Shown: in pieces, positions 1 through 5,374 of the stretch
How positions within the stretch are numbered: position 1 is the stretch's first letter
Layout: the number at the start of each line of letters is the position of its first letter
From: Desulfobacterales bacterium
GTDB taxonomy: Bacteria > Desulfobacterota > Desulfobacteria > Desulfobacterales > RPRI01
Direction of reading: 5' to 3'
DNA: 5,374 nt
Assembly (NCBI GenBank): GCA_030689795.1
Contig: JAUYEO010000269.1
Span: forward strand, 1 to 5,374
The notes under the pieces: generated by a model
What the model was told of the DNA's origin: nothing
The model's database searches: none
The model's input: the letters and a program-made list of their open reading frames with translations, nothing else
Program-made: the position numbers and the translations under genes

Positions 1-84
1 TTTTAAATGACTTCGCTAAATCACAAGAACTCGGGCTAACGCCCTCAAACAGCTTGTGATTTTTAACGCTCAGTTCTTTAAAAA
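1..84. repeat. Nested palindromic intergenic element upstream of mqnL
   Basis: Seen directly: a perfect 10-base inverted repeat, AAATCACAAG (18-27) against CTTGTGATTT (53-62). Inside its loop is a small hairpin, GGGC (33-36), TAAC, GCCC (41-44). Outside it, TTTTAAA (1-7) is complementary to TTTAAAA (77-83), and AAGAACT (25-31) can alternatively pair with AGTTCTT (72-78). A run of T (60-64) overlaps the 3' arm, so part of it could act as a terminator for a gene to the left of the window. The layered symmetry looks more like a dispersed palindromic repeat than a simple terminator. The remaining bases to the first start codon (85-147) show no convincing promoter or Shine-Dalgarno sequence. The left edge may cut the element. 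Confidence 0.55.
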
Positions 85-147
85 TCTATTTCCCAAAAAT
101 CTCAAATCCGTTCACATATGACTTTTTACGAGAGCATCAATCAATCT

Positions 148-1590
148 ATGCCATATAAAAATTTACAGCAATTTATCAAAGAACTTGAAGCTTCAGGCGA
201 ACTGCACAGAGTCAGCGCCGAAGTTGAGCATGAACTGGAAATTACCGAAATAGCAGACCGGGTTTCAAAATCATGCGGCCCTGCCCTGCTTTTTGAAAGA
301 GTTAAGGGCTTTTCATATCCTCTTCTTATCAATGCCTTCGGAAGTTATAGACGGATGCAGCTTGCGCTCTCCTGCAAATCTTTTGACGAAATAGCCGTCC
401 GGCTTGAGTCGAACATAAAGATGCGTCCTCCTGAAGGATTCATGGATAAGATCAGGATGCTGTTTACTCTGAAAGAGATTGCCGGACTTATCCCCAAAAA
501 GGTGAAAACCGCCCCTTGCCAGGAAAGGATTTATATGGACGGCCCCCTTCTCGACAGGCTTCCCGTATTAAAATGCTGGCCGCTCGACGGAGGCCCCTTT
601 ATTACGCTCCCGATCGTTATAACAAAAGATCCCGATACGGGAATTCAAAATGCCGGCATGTACCGCATGCAGAAATATGACAATTTATCGACAGGGATGC
701 ACTGGCAGTACAACAAAGACGGGACCCGCCATTTCGATAAATATAAAAACCGCGGCCGGCGAATGGAAGTAGCGGTTGCCCTGGGAGGATCACCGGCTGT
801 AACTTATGCCGCCAGCGCCCCGCTGCCGCCCGACATAGATGAATTTATTTTTGCCGGCTTTCTTGAATCACGCCCCGTTGAGATTGTAAAGGCAAAAACG
901 GTCGATCTTTTTGTGCCCGCAGAGTCGGATTTTATAATAGAAGGCTATGTGAATCCGGACGAAAAGCGTCTGGAAGGACCATTCGGAGACCATACCGGCT
1001 TCTATTCGGCAGCCGATATCTATCCCGTATTTCACGTAACAGCATTAACCTGCAGGAATGACGCGATATATCCTGCAACGATCGTCGGTAAACCGCCAAT
1101 GGAAGACTGTTACATGGCAAAGGCAACCGAAAGAATATTTCTTCCCATGTTGAAATTTCTTATACCTGAAATAGTTGATATGGAGCTGCCCATCGAAGGA
1201 GTGTTTCATAACTGCGCGCTAATATCCATAGACAAAAAATACCCCGGACAGGCAAAAAAAGTGATTAATGCGCTTTGGGGTCTCGGGCAGATGGCATCTA
1301 CAAAATTCATAGCGATATTTGATAAGGATATCAATCTGCGGGATTCAGGCACGGTTGTGTGGAAACTTCTTAACAATGTCGATCCAAAAAGAGATCTGCT
1401 CATGTCGGAAGGCCCTCTTGATGCCCTCGATCATTCTGCCCCGTATCCCAATTTCGGCGGGAAAATGGGCATAGATGCCACAAGAAAAACCCGCGAAGAA
1501 GGCATGGGAAGAGACTGGCCCGATGAAATAGTCATGTCGCAGGAAATAAAAGAAAAAGTTGCAAAGCGCTGGAAAGAATATGGATTTTAA
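148..1590 (+). CDS. mqnL: UbiD-family decarboxylase of futalosine menaquinone pathway (MqnL-like)
   Basis: A prenylated-FMN-dependent decarboxylase of the UbiD family, 480 residues from this start, close to the usual length of about 490. Visible motifs, numbered from 148: NAGMYRMQ at 168-175, which carries the conserved cofactor/metal-site Asn and Arg; VEIVKAKT with E245; and EGPFGDHTG from E276 to G284, holding the acidic catalytic residues of the family. By homology and context it should remove the carboxyl group of (prenylated) 1,4-dihydroxy-6-naphthoate late in menaquinone synthesis. The symbol follows usage for the Streptomyces futalosine-pathway gene and is assigned by context. A 3-octaprenyl-4-hydroxybenzoate decarboxylase role (UbiD of ubiquinone synthesis) is the alternative, disfavoured by the mqn neighbours. 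The frame also has an ATG at 118 giving 490 residues. I chose 148 because family members begin near MPYKNLQQFI; neither start has a good ribosome binding site. The 3' end overlaps the next gene by 11 bases. Confidence 0.88.
   Translation: MPYKNLQQFIKELEASGELHRVSAEVEHELEITEIADRVSKSCGPALLFERVKGFSYPLLINAFGSYRRMQLALSCKSFDEIAVRLESNIKMRPPEGFMDKIRMLFTLKEIAGLIPKKVKTAPCQERIYMDGPLLDRLPVLKCWPLDGGPFITLPIVITKDPDTGIQNAGMYRMQKYDNLSTGMHWQYNKDGTRHFDKYKNRGRRMEVAVALGGSPAVTYAASAPLPPDIDEFIFAGFLESRPVEIVKAKTVDLFVPAESDFIIEGYVNPDEKRLEGPFGDHTGFYSAADIYPVFHVTALTCRNDAIYPATIVGKPPMEDCYMAKATERIFLPMLKFLIPEIVDMELPIEGVFHNCALISIDKKYPGQAKKVINALWGLGQMASTKFIAIFDKDINLRDSGTVVWKLLNNVDPKRDLLMSEGPLDALDHSAPYPNFGGKMGIDATRKTREEGMGRDWPDEIVMSQEIKEKVAKRWKEYGF
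1571..1576 (+). promoter_or_regulatory. Ribosome binding site for mqnP inside mqnL
   Basis: GGAAAG lies just before the ATG at 1580, inside the last codons of the upstream gene. It favours ATG 1580 over the TTG at 1559, which would add seven residues (MQSAGKN) not expected for the family. The overlap with the mqnL stop codon (1588-1590) suggests translational coupling. Confidence 0.5.
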
Positions 1591-2419
1591 AAAATTTTCA
1601 AACCTTATTATGATCGAGCAAACGCTCTTTGCTCTTCCGTTTGCATATCTTGGTGTTCTGTTTGCAAACGGGAAGAATATTTCAACATGGATTTTAGTTA
1701 CGATCGCTTTAGTTGCCGCACGAACAGCAGGCATGTCCTTTAACCGGGTAATAGACGCAAAAATAGACGCAAAGAACCCGCGCACAAAAGACAGGCTCAT
1801 CCCGAAGGGAGAAGTAAAGCAGGCCCACGTGTGGATAATCGGAACAGTGTCTTCTCTTGCGCTTATCGGATCGTCATATCTGCTGAACAGCCTCTGCTTT
1901 TATCTCTCATTTGCGGCGATTTTCCTGTTGTTTACATATTCATTTTTCAAGCGGTTTTCTTCATCATCACATTTTTATTTAGGATTTGTTGAATCTGCCG
2001 CCCCTATCGGAGGCTACCTTGCTGTAACCGGTGAATTTTCTGTTGTTCCTTTTGTTCTTGGAGGAGCTATCCTGCTGTGGATCGCCGGCCTTGATATTGT
2101 CTATGCTCTTTTAGACGTGGAATTCGACAAAAAAGAAGGGCTCTATTCGTTTCCCTCGGCATACGGAAAGAAAAAGGCTCTTACCGCCTCGGGAATTTGT
2201 TATGTCTTATCTTTCGTGGCAATGATTACAGCAGGCATTATCACAGGAAAAAGCATGCCATACTGGGCAGCTCTTGCGTGCGTTGCATTCATCTTTATTT
2301 ACCAGCAGAAAATTGCAAGGAGCAGGGATATAATACAGCCATTGAGAATATTTTTCAGAATCAACATGTATGTATCCCCTTTTCTTTTAATCGGCACCCT
2401 CATTGATGTTTTTTTGTAA
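1580..2419 (+). CDS. mqnP: UbiA-family prenyltransferase (MqnP-like)
   Basis: An integral-membrane aromatic prenyltransferase of the UbiA superfamily, 279 residues, within the usual 270-300 range. Both Mg-diphosphate-binding aspartate motifs are visible: NRVIDAKID (N55, D59, D63), followed by the typical NPRTKDRLIP stretch, and a second motif with D172, Y175, D179 and D183 (DIVYALLDVEFD). Between and after them are several hydrophobic stretches consistent with about eight or nine membrane helices, for example around 36-50, 84-100, 105-122, 155-171, 205-221 and 228-241. It would transfer a polyprenyl chain to the naphthoate head group. Genes of this type are often labelled putative 4-hydroxybenzoate polyprenyltransferase; the adjacent mqnA, mqnE and mqnC point to 1,4-dihydroxy-6-naphthoate as the acceptor, which is inference. 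The start overlaps the preceding gene by 11 bases, so the two are almost surely co-transcribed. The prenyl chain length cannot be read from the sequence. Confidence 0.87.
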   Translation: MDFKKFSNLIMIEQTLFALPFAYLGVLFANGKNISTWILVTIALVAARTAGMSFNRVIDAKIDAKNPRTKDRLIPKGEVKQAHVWIIGTVSSLALIGSSYLLNSLCFYLSFAAIFLLFTYSFFKRFSSSSHFYLGFVESAAPIGGYLAVTGEFSVVPFVLGGAILLWIAGLDIVYALLDVEFDKKEGLYSFPSAYGKKKALTASGICYVLSFVAMITAGIITGKSMPYWAALACVAFIFIYQQKIARSRDIIQPLRIFFRINMYVSPFLLIGTLIDVFL

Positions 2420-2528
2420 CTACAGGTAGATAGACTGTAGGCTTTTAGACTGTAGGAATGCGCCATGCGAGACCATACCAACCGCAGAGCGCCTTAATTC
2501 GGTCAATGCCTTCAGCCTACAGTCTAAA
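2420..2528. repeat. TAGACTGTAGG repeat element with terminal inverted repeats
   Basis: Seen directly: TAGACTGTAGG occurs twice in direct orientation (2431-2441 and 2446-2456) and once inverted as CCTACAGTCTA (2516-2526). The second copy gives a perfect 13-base inverted repeat (2444-2456 with 2516-2528). The first copy gives another 13-base pairing (2431-2443 with 2514-2526), so the right arm has two alternative partners. A further CTACAG/CTGTAG pair (2420-2425 and 2435-2440) sits right after the mqnP stop. The arms enclose 59 bases that form their own hairpin. No transposase gene is present and there is no T-run after the stem, so it is a poor terminator. It resembles a small non-autonomous or REP-like dispersed element, but that class is inferred. 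Confidence 0.65.
2456..2500. repeat. Inner hairpin of the TAGACTGTAGG element
   Basis: GCGC (2460-2463) pairs with GCGC (2489-2492). After a symmetric 3x3 internal loop, GCG (2467-2469) pairs with CGC (2483-2485), leaving a 13-base loop. GAAT (2456-2459) can extend the stem with ATTC (2497-2500) across a four-base bulge. The compact GC-rich stem inside longer terminal inverted repeats is the arrangement seen in REP/BIME-like elements. The pairing was read by eye and no folding energy was computed. Confidence 0.4.
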
Positions 2529-2540
2529 CAACCTGAGGAG

Positions 2541-2571
2541 TTATGAATAAACAGGAGCAATAAAATATTAT
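2541..2571 (+). promoter_or_regulatory. Weak candidate sigma70 promoter before mqnE
   Basis: TATTAT (2566-2571) resembles a -10 box and TTATGA (2541-2546) is a poor -35 candidate with a 19-base spacer. The region is AT-rich and lies between the repeat element and the mqnE start, so an internal promoter here is plausible. The match is weak and could be chance in AT-rich DNA. Confidence 0.18.
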
Positions 2572-2589
2572 ATTTTTACGGATTTACCA

Positions 2590-3684
2590 ATGAATTTTTT
2601 GAATCTACCGGATACAATAACAAATAAGAAACTAAGGAAAATCGCCGCAAAGGTGTTTGAGGGAATACCCGTATCAAAAGCGGACGCAGTATATATGCTG
2701 TCAACAAACGATATTCTTGATCTTGGAAAAATAAGCAATTTTATAAGGACAAAACTTCATGGTGATGCGGCATATTATGGCGTAAATATGAATCTTAATT
2801 TTACCAATATTTGCGAACTTCGCTGTCCTCTTTGTGCCTTTTCCCGCGATGAAGGAGACAAAGATGCGTTTCTGCTTTCCCTTGATGAAATCGAGAAAAG
2901 AGTCAGGAATGCCGTTGCTTCAGGTATAGATGAGGTGCATATCGTAGGAGGGCTTCACCCGGAGCTCAAAATCGATTATTTCGAAAAAATGATAAGGCGG
3001 ATAAAAAAGATTAAACCCGGCCCTTTTGTAGTTGCTTTTACTGCTGTTGAGATCGATTACTTTGCAAAAAAGAACAAAATCTCCGTGAATGAAACCCTGA
3101 AAAGACTGATTGATGCCGGAATAGGAGCAATGCCCGGCGGAGGAGCCGAAATATTTTCTCCCCATATCAGAAACATCATTGCGCCGGGAAAAATTTCAGG
3201 CAACAGGTGGCTTCAGATAATGCGAACCGCTCATGAAATGGGTCTTAAAACCAATGCCACCATGCTATACAATCATAAAGAGGAGATCGGGGATATCGCT
3301 GATCATCTTGCAAAAATAAGGAAGCTCCAGGATGAAACAGGCGGATTTAAAACCTTCGTCCCGCTTCTGTTTCACGACACGAACACCCGGATAAGAGCCA
3401 AACGCAGAACTTCAACAGGATATGATGACATAAGGATATATGCTGCAAGCCGTATTTTTCTGCATAACATCCCCCACTTGAAAGCCCTCTGGATGTATCT
3501 AGGAGACAAAATGGCCCAGGTATTGCTGCGATTCGGCGTTGATGATTTTGCGGCAACTTATTACAATGAAAAAGTCGTTCACGCTGCAGGAGCAAAAACG
3601 CCGGATTACGGATCCGAATCTTTCCTTAAAAGGCTGATTGAAAATGCCGGCCTGAAACCTGTCCGGACAACTGCGAATTACTGA
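2590..3684 (+). CDS. mqnE: Aminofutalosine synthase (radical SAM), MqnE
   Basis: A radical SAM enzyme of 364 residues, typical length for MqnE. It adds the 5'-deoxyadenosyl radical to the enolpyruvyl group of 3-[(1-carboxyvinyl)oxy]benzoate and, with loss of CO2, yields 6-amino-6-deoxyfutalosine. The CX3CX2C iron-sulfur motif is C75-ELR-C79-PL-C82, preceded by NFTNI and followed by AFSRDEGD, the MqnE pattern. Other family marks are YYGVN (62-66), GGLHPEL (120-126), PGGGAEIF (162-169) and the C-terminal HAAGAKTP. The first 60 residues form the usual helical leader. Near the C-terminus VDDFAATYYNE replaces the DLDGT-type stretch I expect in relatives, and FLHN stands where LDN is usual. ATG 2590 is the only ordinary start in the open frame (previous in-frame stop 2548-2550), yet no good Shine-Dalgarno lies at normal distance; AGGAG at 2553-2557 is too far. 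It is 25 bases ahead of mqnA, its substrate-supplying partner. CofH and MqnC are the nearest confusable families. Confidence 0.92.
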   Translation: MNFLNLPDTITNKKLRKIAAKVFEGIPVSKADAVYMLSTNDILDLGKISNFIRTKLHGDAAYYGVNMNLNFTNICELRCPLCAFSRDEGDKDAFLLSLDEIEKRVRNAVASGIDEVHIVGGLHPELKIDYFEKMIRRIKKIKPGPFVVAFTAVEIDYFAKKNKISVNETLKRLIDAGIGAMPGGGAEIFSPHIRNIIAPGKISGNRWLQIMRTAHEMGLKTNATMLYNHKEEIGDIADHLAKIRKLQDETGGFKTFVPLLFHDTNTRIRAKRRTSTGYDDIRIYAASRIFLHNIPHLKALWMYLGDKMAQVLLRFGVDDFAATYYNEKVVHAAGAKTPDYGSESFLKRLIENAGLKPVRTTANY

Positions 3685-3696
3685 ATCAAATGAGGC

Positions 3697-3701
3697 CGGA
3701 G
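3697..3701 (+). promoter_or_regulatory. Ribosome binding site for mqnA
   Basis: CGGAG ends eight bases before ATG 3710. This is the clearest ribosome binding site in the window and supports that start. It lies in the short spacer after the mqnE stop (3682-3684). Confidence 0.6.
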
Positions 3702-3709
3702 ATTTATTA

Positions 3710-4534
3710 ATGCAAGTCGGTTATATTGATTATCTGAACTGCTACCCTTTTTACTACCACTTGTTTGAGAAGAAGCCGTTAAAAAGCATAAGAATTATTC
3801 CGGGACTTCCTTCAGAGCTGAACAGAATGATGAAAGAAAAGATGCTCGATTTGAGCCCCGTATCTTCCGCGACATATGCCGATATAAAAGACGATGTTCT
3901 TCTGCTGCCTGAATTCTGTTTGAGCTCGGTAGGATATGTAGGATCGGTAATTCTTCGCAGCAATTTTCCAATCGAATATCTGAATAACAAAAAGGTCGGC
4001 CTTTCAGGAGCGTCGCATACTTCACGGGTGCTTCTTAAAATCCTGCTTGAAAAATTTTACGGTATTGAACCTTACTATCTGCAGGCAGGATCCCGTCCGG
4101 ATTTAACTGCCCATGATGCGGCGCTTCTCATAGGAAATGACGCCATGACAGACAGTATCAATCAGGCGCCATATAAATATGACCTGGGAGAACTGTGGCT
4201 TCAAAAAACAGGATTTCCGGTTGTTTTTGCCGTATTTGCAGTACGGAAAAATGTTATCAGGGATAATCTGCCGGAGTTGAGGGGCGTGATAAATTCGTAC
4301 AGGTCATCCCTGCAGTGCCTATCTCAGGAAAAGGAGAGTGTAGTAATCAAGGCTAAACAAAAGTATTCGAATATATCATATGATGTGAACGGCTATTATG
4401 ATACATTGCAGTTTGAATTTACAGATAATCTAAAAAATGCTCTTAAATATTATCTGTCGGCCGCAGAAGAACTTAATTTTTTAAAAAAAGTGGAATCGCT
4501 GAATTTTTTTGAAGATGTCAAAAATAGATGTTAA
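3710..4534 (+). CDS. mqnA: Chorismate dehydratase, MqnA
   Basis: A MqnA/MqnD-family protein of 274 residues, normal length for MqnA, with the two-lobed periplasmic-binding-protein-like fold known for the family but no signal peptide, so cytoplasmic. It removes water from chorismate to form 3-[(1-carboxyvinyl)oxy]benzoate, the first committed step of the futalosine route. Family marks: N-terminal VGYIDYLNCYPFYYHL (3-18); PGLPSELN (31-38); DLSPVSSATYA (47-57), a ligand-loop signature; GLSGASHTS (97-105); LLIGNDAM (139-146); and YDLGELW (157-163) leading into GFPVVFAVFAVR. MqnD, the other branch of the fold family, acts later and lacks this N-terminal pattern. CGGAG eight bases upstream supports the start. 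It follows mqnE by 25 bases, as expected for one operon. The last part, about 200-274, is a lysine- and tyrosine-rich helical tail without recognisable motifs. Confidence 0.92.
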   Translation: MQVGYIDYLNCYPFYYHLFEKKPLKSIRIIPGLPSELNRMMKEKMLDLSPVSSATYADIKDDVLLLPEFCLSSVGYVGSVILRSNFPIEYLNNKKVGLSGASHTSRVLLKILLEKFYGIEPYYLQAGSRPDLTAHDAALLIGNDAMTDSINQAPYKYDLGELWLQKTGFPVVFAVFAVRKNVIRDNLPELRGVINSYRSSLQCLSQEKESVVIKAKQKYSNISYDVNGYYDTLQFEFTDNLKNALKYYLSAAEELNFLKKVESLNFFEDVKNRC

Positions 4535-4547
4535 AACAAGTTAATGG

Positions 4548-4626
4548 GACGCTGATTTGCGCTGATATTCATAGATAAATAAATTCTGTGAACCTATAAT
4601 CCTTAAAATCTGCGTTCATCTGCGTC
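4548..4626. repeat. Long imperfect palindrome (GACGCTGAT / ATCTGCGTC type)
   Basis: Seen directly: a 19-base left arm (4548-4566) is complementary at 14 of 19 positions to the right arm (4608-4626). Within it TTCATAGA (4568-4575) pairs over eight bases, one of them G-U, with TCTGTGAA (4585-4592) around a nine-base AT loop. Each arm is itself a tandem of two half-units: GACGCTGAT and GCGCTGAT on the left, ATCTGCG and ATCTGCGTC on the right. The look is that of a widespread intergenic repeat family in environmental bacteria, recalled rather than searched. It fills most of the 132-base gap between mqnA and mqnC. It has no coding potential and no terminator-like T-run directly after it. Confidence 0.65.
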
Positions 4627-4666
4627 TAAAAAAGAAATTCCTATACAATCAAGTTATCCAGAGCCA

Positions 4667-5374
4667 ATGAAACAAGGATCAGACAAAAAGCTTAAACAAA
4701 AGATATATGATGGGAAAAGAATCTCTCCGGAGGAAGCTCTTGCCCTTTTCAAATGGGACCTGATTGAGCTGGGCGAGGCAGGTAACATGCGGCGTGTTAT
4801 CATTTTCCCCAAAGAAGAGGTCGGATTTATTGTTGACCGTATAATCAATTTCACCAATATCTGCGAAGCTGCATGTAATTTCTGCGCTTACCATGCAAGG
4901 GCGAACCTAATTAAACCCTTTGAGCTTACAAAAGACGAGATCTTTGCAAAGATAGAAGAACTTATTGCATTAGACGGAACCCAGGTTATGCTTCAGGGCG
5001 GTCTTCATCCGGACTATACACTTGATACATATGTTAACATGGTAAAAAATGTAAAAAAACGCTTCCCTCAAATAAACCTTCATTCATTTTCACCCTGCGA
5101 AATCGCTCATGCGGCAAAAAAAAGTTCGGTCTCCATCGATGAGGCAATATTAAAGCTTAAAAATGCCGGGCTCGATTCGGTGCCGGGAGCATCGGATTTA
5201 CTGGTTGACAGGATACGCAAAAAGGTAAGCCCAAGAAAAATCGGAAAAGACCTCTGGTGCGAAGTAATGTATTCACTGCATCGCCACGGGATGAAATCTT
5301 CGGCAACCATGACCTACGGCCTGGGGGAGACTGATGAAGAAAGGATAGGGCATTTAAATGTTGTGCGCGACGTA
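4667..5374 (+). CDS. mqnC: Dehypoxanthine futalosine cyclase (radical SAM), MqnC, 5' part
   Basis: An open frame of 236 codons from ATG 4667 with no stop before the window edge; the family is about 350-370 residues, so roughly the last third is missing because the window ends. By homology it cyclises dehypoxanthine futalosine to the spiro cyclic product using a deoxyadenosyl radical. Family marks: the leader SPEEALALFKWDLIELGEAG (20-39); IVDRIINFTNI (55-65) leading to the CX3CX2C cluster C66-EAA-C70-NF-C73; QGGLHPD (110-116); and LHSFSPCEI (138-146). The downstream GLDSVPGASDLLVDRIR region (168-184) has PGASDLL where relatives usually have a PGGGAEIL-type loop, one residue longer. The upstream frame is open to a TAA at 4604-4606 but offers no ATG, GTG or TTG, so 4667 is the best start; its ribosome binding site is weak. 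A CofH-like or second MqnE-like role is less likely, given the mqn neighbours and the leader. Confidence 0.87.
   Translation, partial: MKQGSDKKLKQKIYDGKRISPEEALALFKWDLIELGEAGNMRRVIIFPKEEVGFIVDRIINFTNICEAACNFCAYHARANLIKPFELTKDEIFAKIEELIALDGTQVMLQGGLHPDYTLDTYVNMVKNVKKRFPQINLHSFSPCEIAHAAKKSSVSIDEAILKLKNAGLDSVPGASDLLVDRIRKKVSPRKIGKDLWCEVMYSLHRHGMKSSATMTYGLGETDEERIGHLNVVRDV

Noticed and set aside
1..84. Integron attC site, because of the TAAC/GCTAAC and TTTTTAACGCT boxes
   Set aside because: The paired core boxes of an attC site are not in the needed arrangement and no cassette array or integrase is visible.
118..147. Upstream ATG at 118 as the mqnL start
   Set aside because: The ten extra residues (MTFYESINQS) are not expected for UbiD proteins and there is no ribosome binding site; kept as an alternative only.
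1345..1800. A 151-codon open frame on the minus strand across the mqnL/mqnP junction
   Set aside because: It lies opposite two clearly conserved genes, its protein shows no recognisable motif, and it spans their junction; an antisense shadow.
2299..2481. A 60-codon minus-strand frame covering the mqnP end and the repeat
   Set aside because: It is antisense to the mqnP C-terminus and starts inside the repeat element; no family features.
2444..2528. Rho-independent terminator after mqnP
   Set aside because: The loop is 59 bases and no T-run follows the stem, so it does not fit a classical intrinsic terminator.
4535..4666. Riboswitch or tRNA in the mqnA-mqnC gap
   Set aside because: No cloverleaf or known aptamer core could be recognised; the gap is explained by the long imperfect palindrome.

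Overview
The window carries five same-strand genes that together look like a menaquinone (vitamin K2) operon of the futalosine type. In order they are a UbiD-family decarboxylase (mqnL-like, 148-1590), a UbiA-family prenyltransferase (mqnP-like, 1580-2419), aminofutalosine synthase (mqnE, 2590-3684), chorismate dehydratase (mqnA, 3710-4534) and the 5' part of a dehypoxanthine futalosine cyclase (mqnC, 4667 to the window edge). The last gene is open at the right end. No tRNA, rRNA, CRISPR array, insertion-sequence gene or phage gene was seen.

Biochemically, MqnA dehydrates chorismate to 3-[(1-carboxyvinyl)oxy]benzoate and MqnE joins this to the adenosyl part of SAM to give aminofutalosine. After a nucleosidase step not encoded here (MqnB or an MTA/SAH nucleosidase type), MqnC cyclises dehypoxanthine futalosine. 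MqnD, also absent here, would release 1,4-dihydroxy-6-naphthoate. The UbiA and UbiD homologues would then prenylate and decarboxylate that naphthoate at the membrane. A UbiX-type flavin prenyltransferase, needed to make the UbiD cofactor, is not in the window, nor is the final methyltransferase. The cluster is therefore partial, and the rest may lie past the right edge or elsewhere.

The organism is probably an anaerobic Gram-negative bacterium that respires with menaquinone. Moderate GC, the futalosine gene set with ubiD/ubiA attached, and gaps filled with palindromic repeats fit Desulfobacterota (sulfate-reducer-like). This is an inference from style, not a demonstrated assignment.

Layout: 1-117 is noncoding and holds a nested palindromic element. 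mqnL and mqnP overlap by 11 bases. The 170-base gap 2420-2589 holds a second repeat element built on a TAGACTGTAGG unit. mqnE and mqnA are 25 bases apart. The 132-base gap 4535-4666 holds a third, unrelated long imperfect palindrome. Each gap over 100 bases is thus occupied by a different structured repeat. The genes are standard family members, but the two radical SAM enzymes depart from the family consensus as I remember it, in a glycine-rich loop (mqnC) and near the C-terminus (mqnE). I found no clearly new system; the repeats and these substitutions are the points worth a second look.
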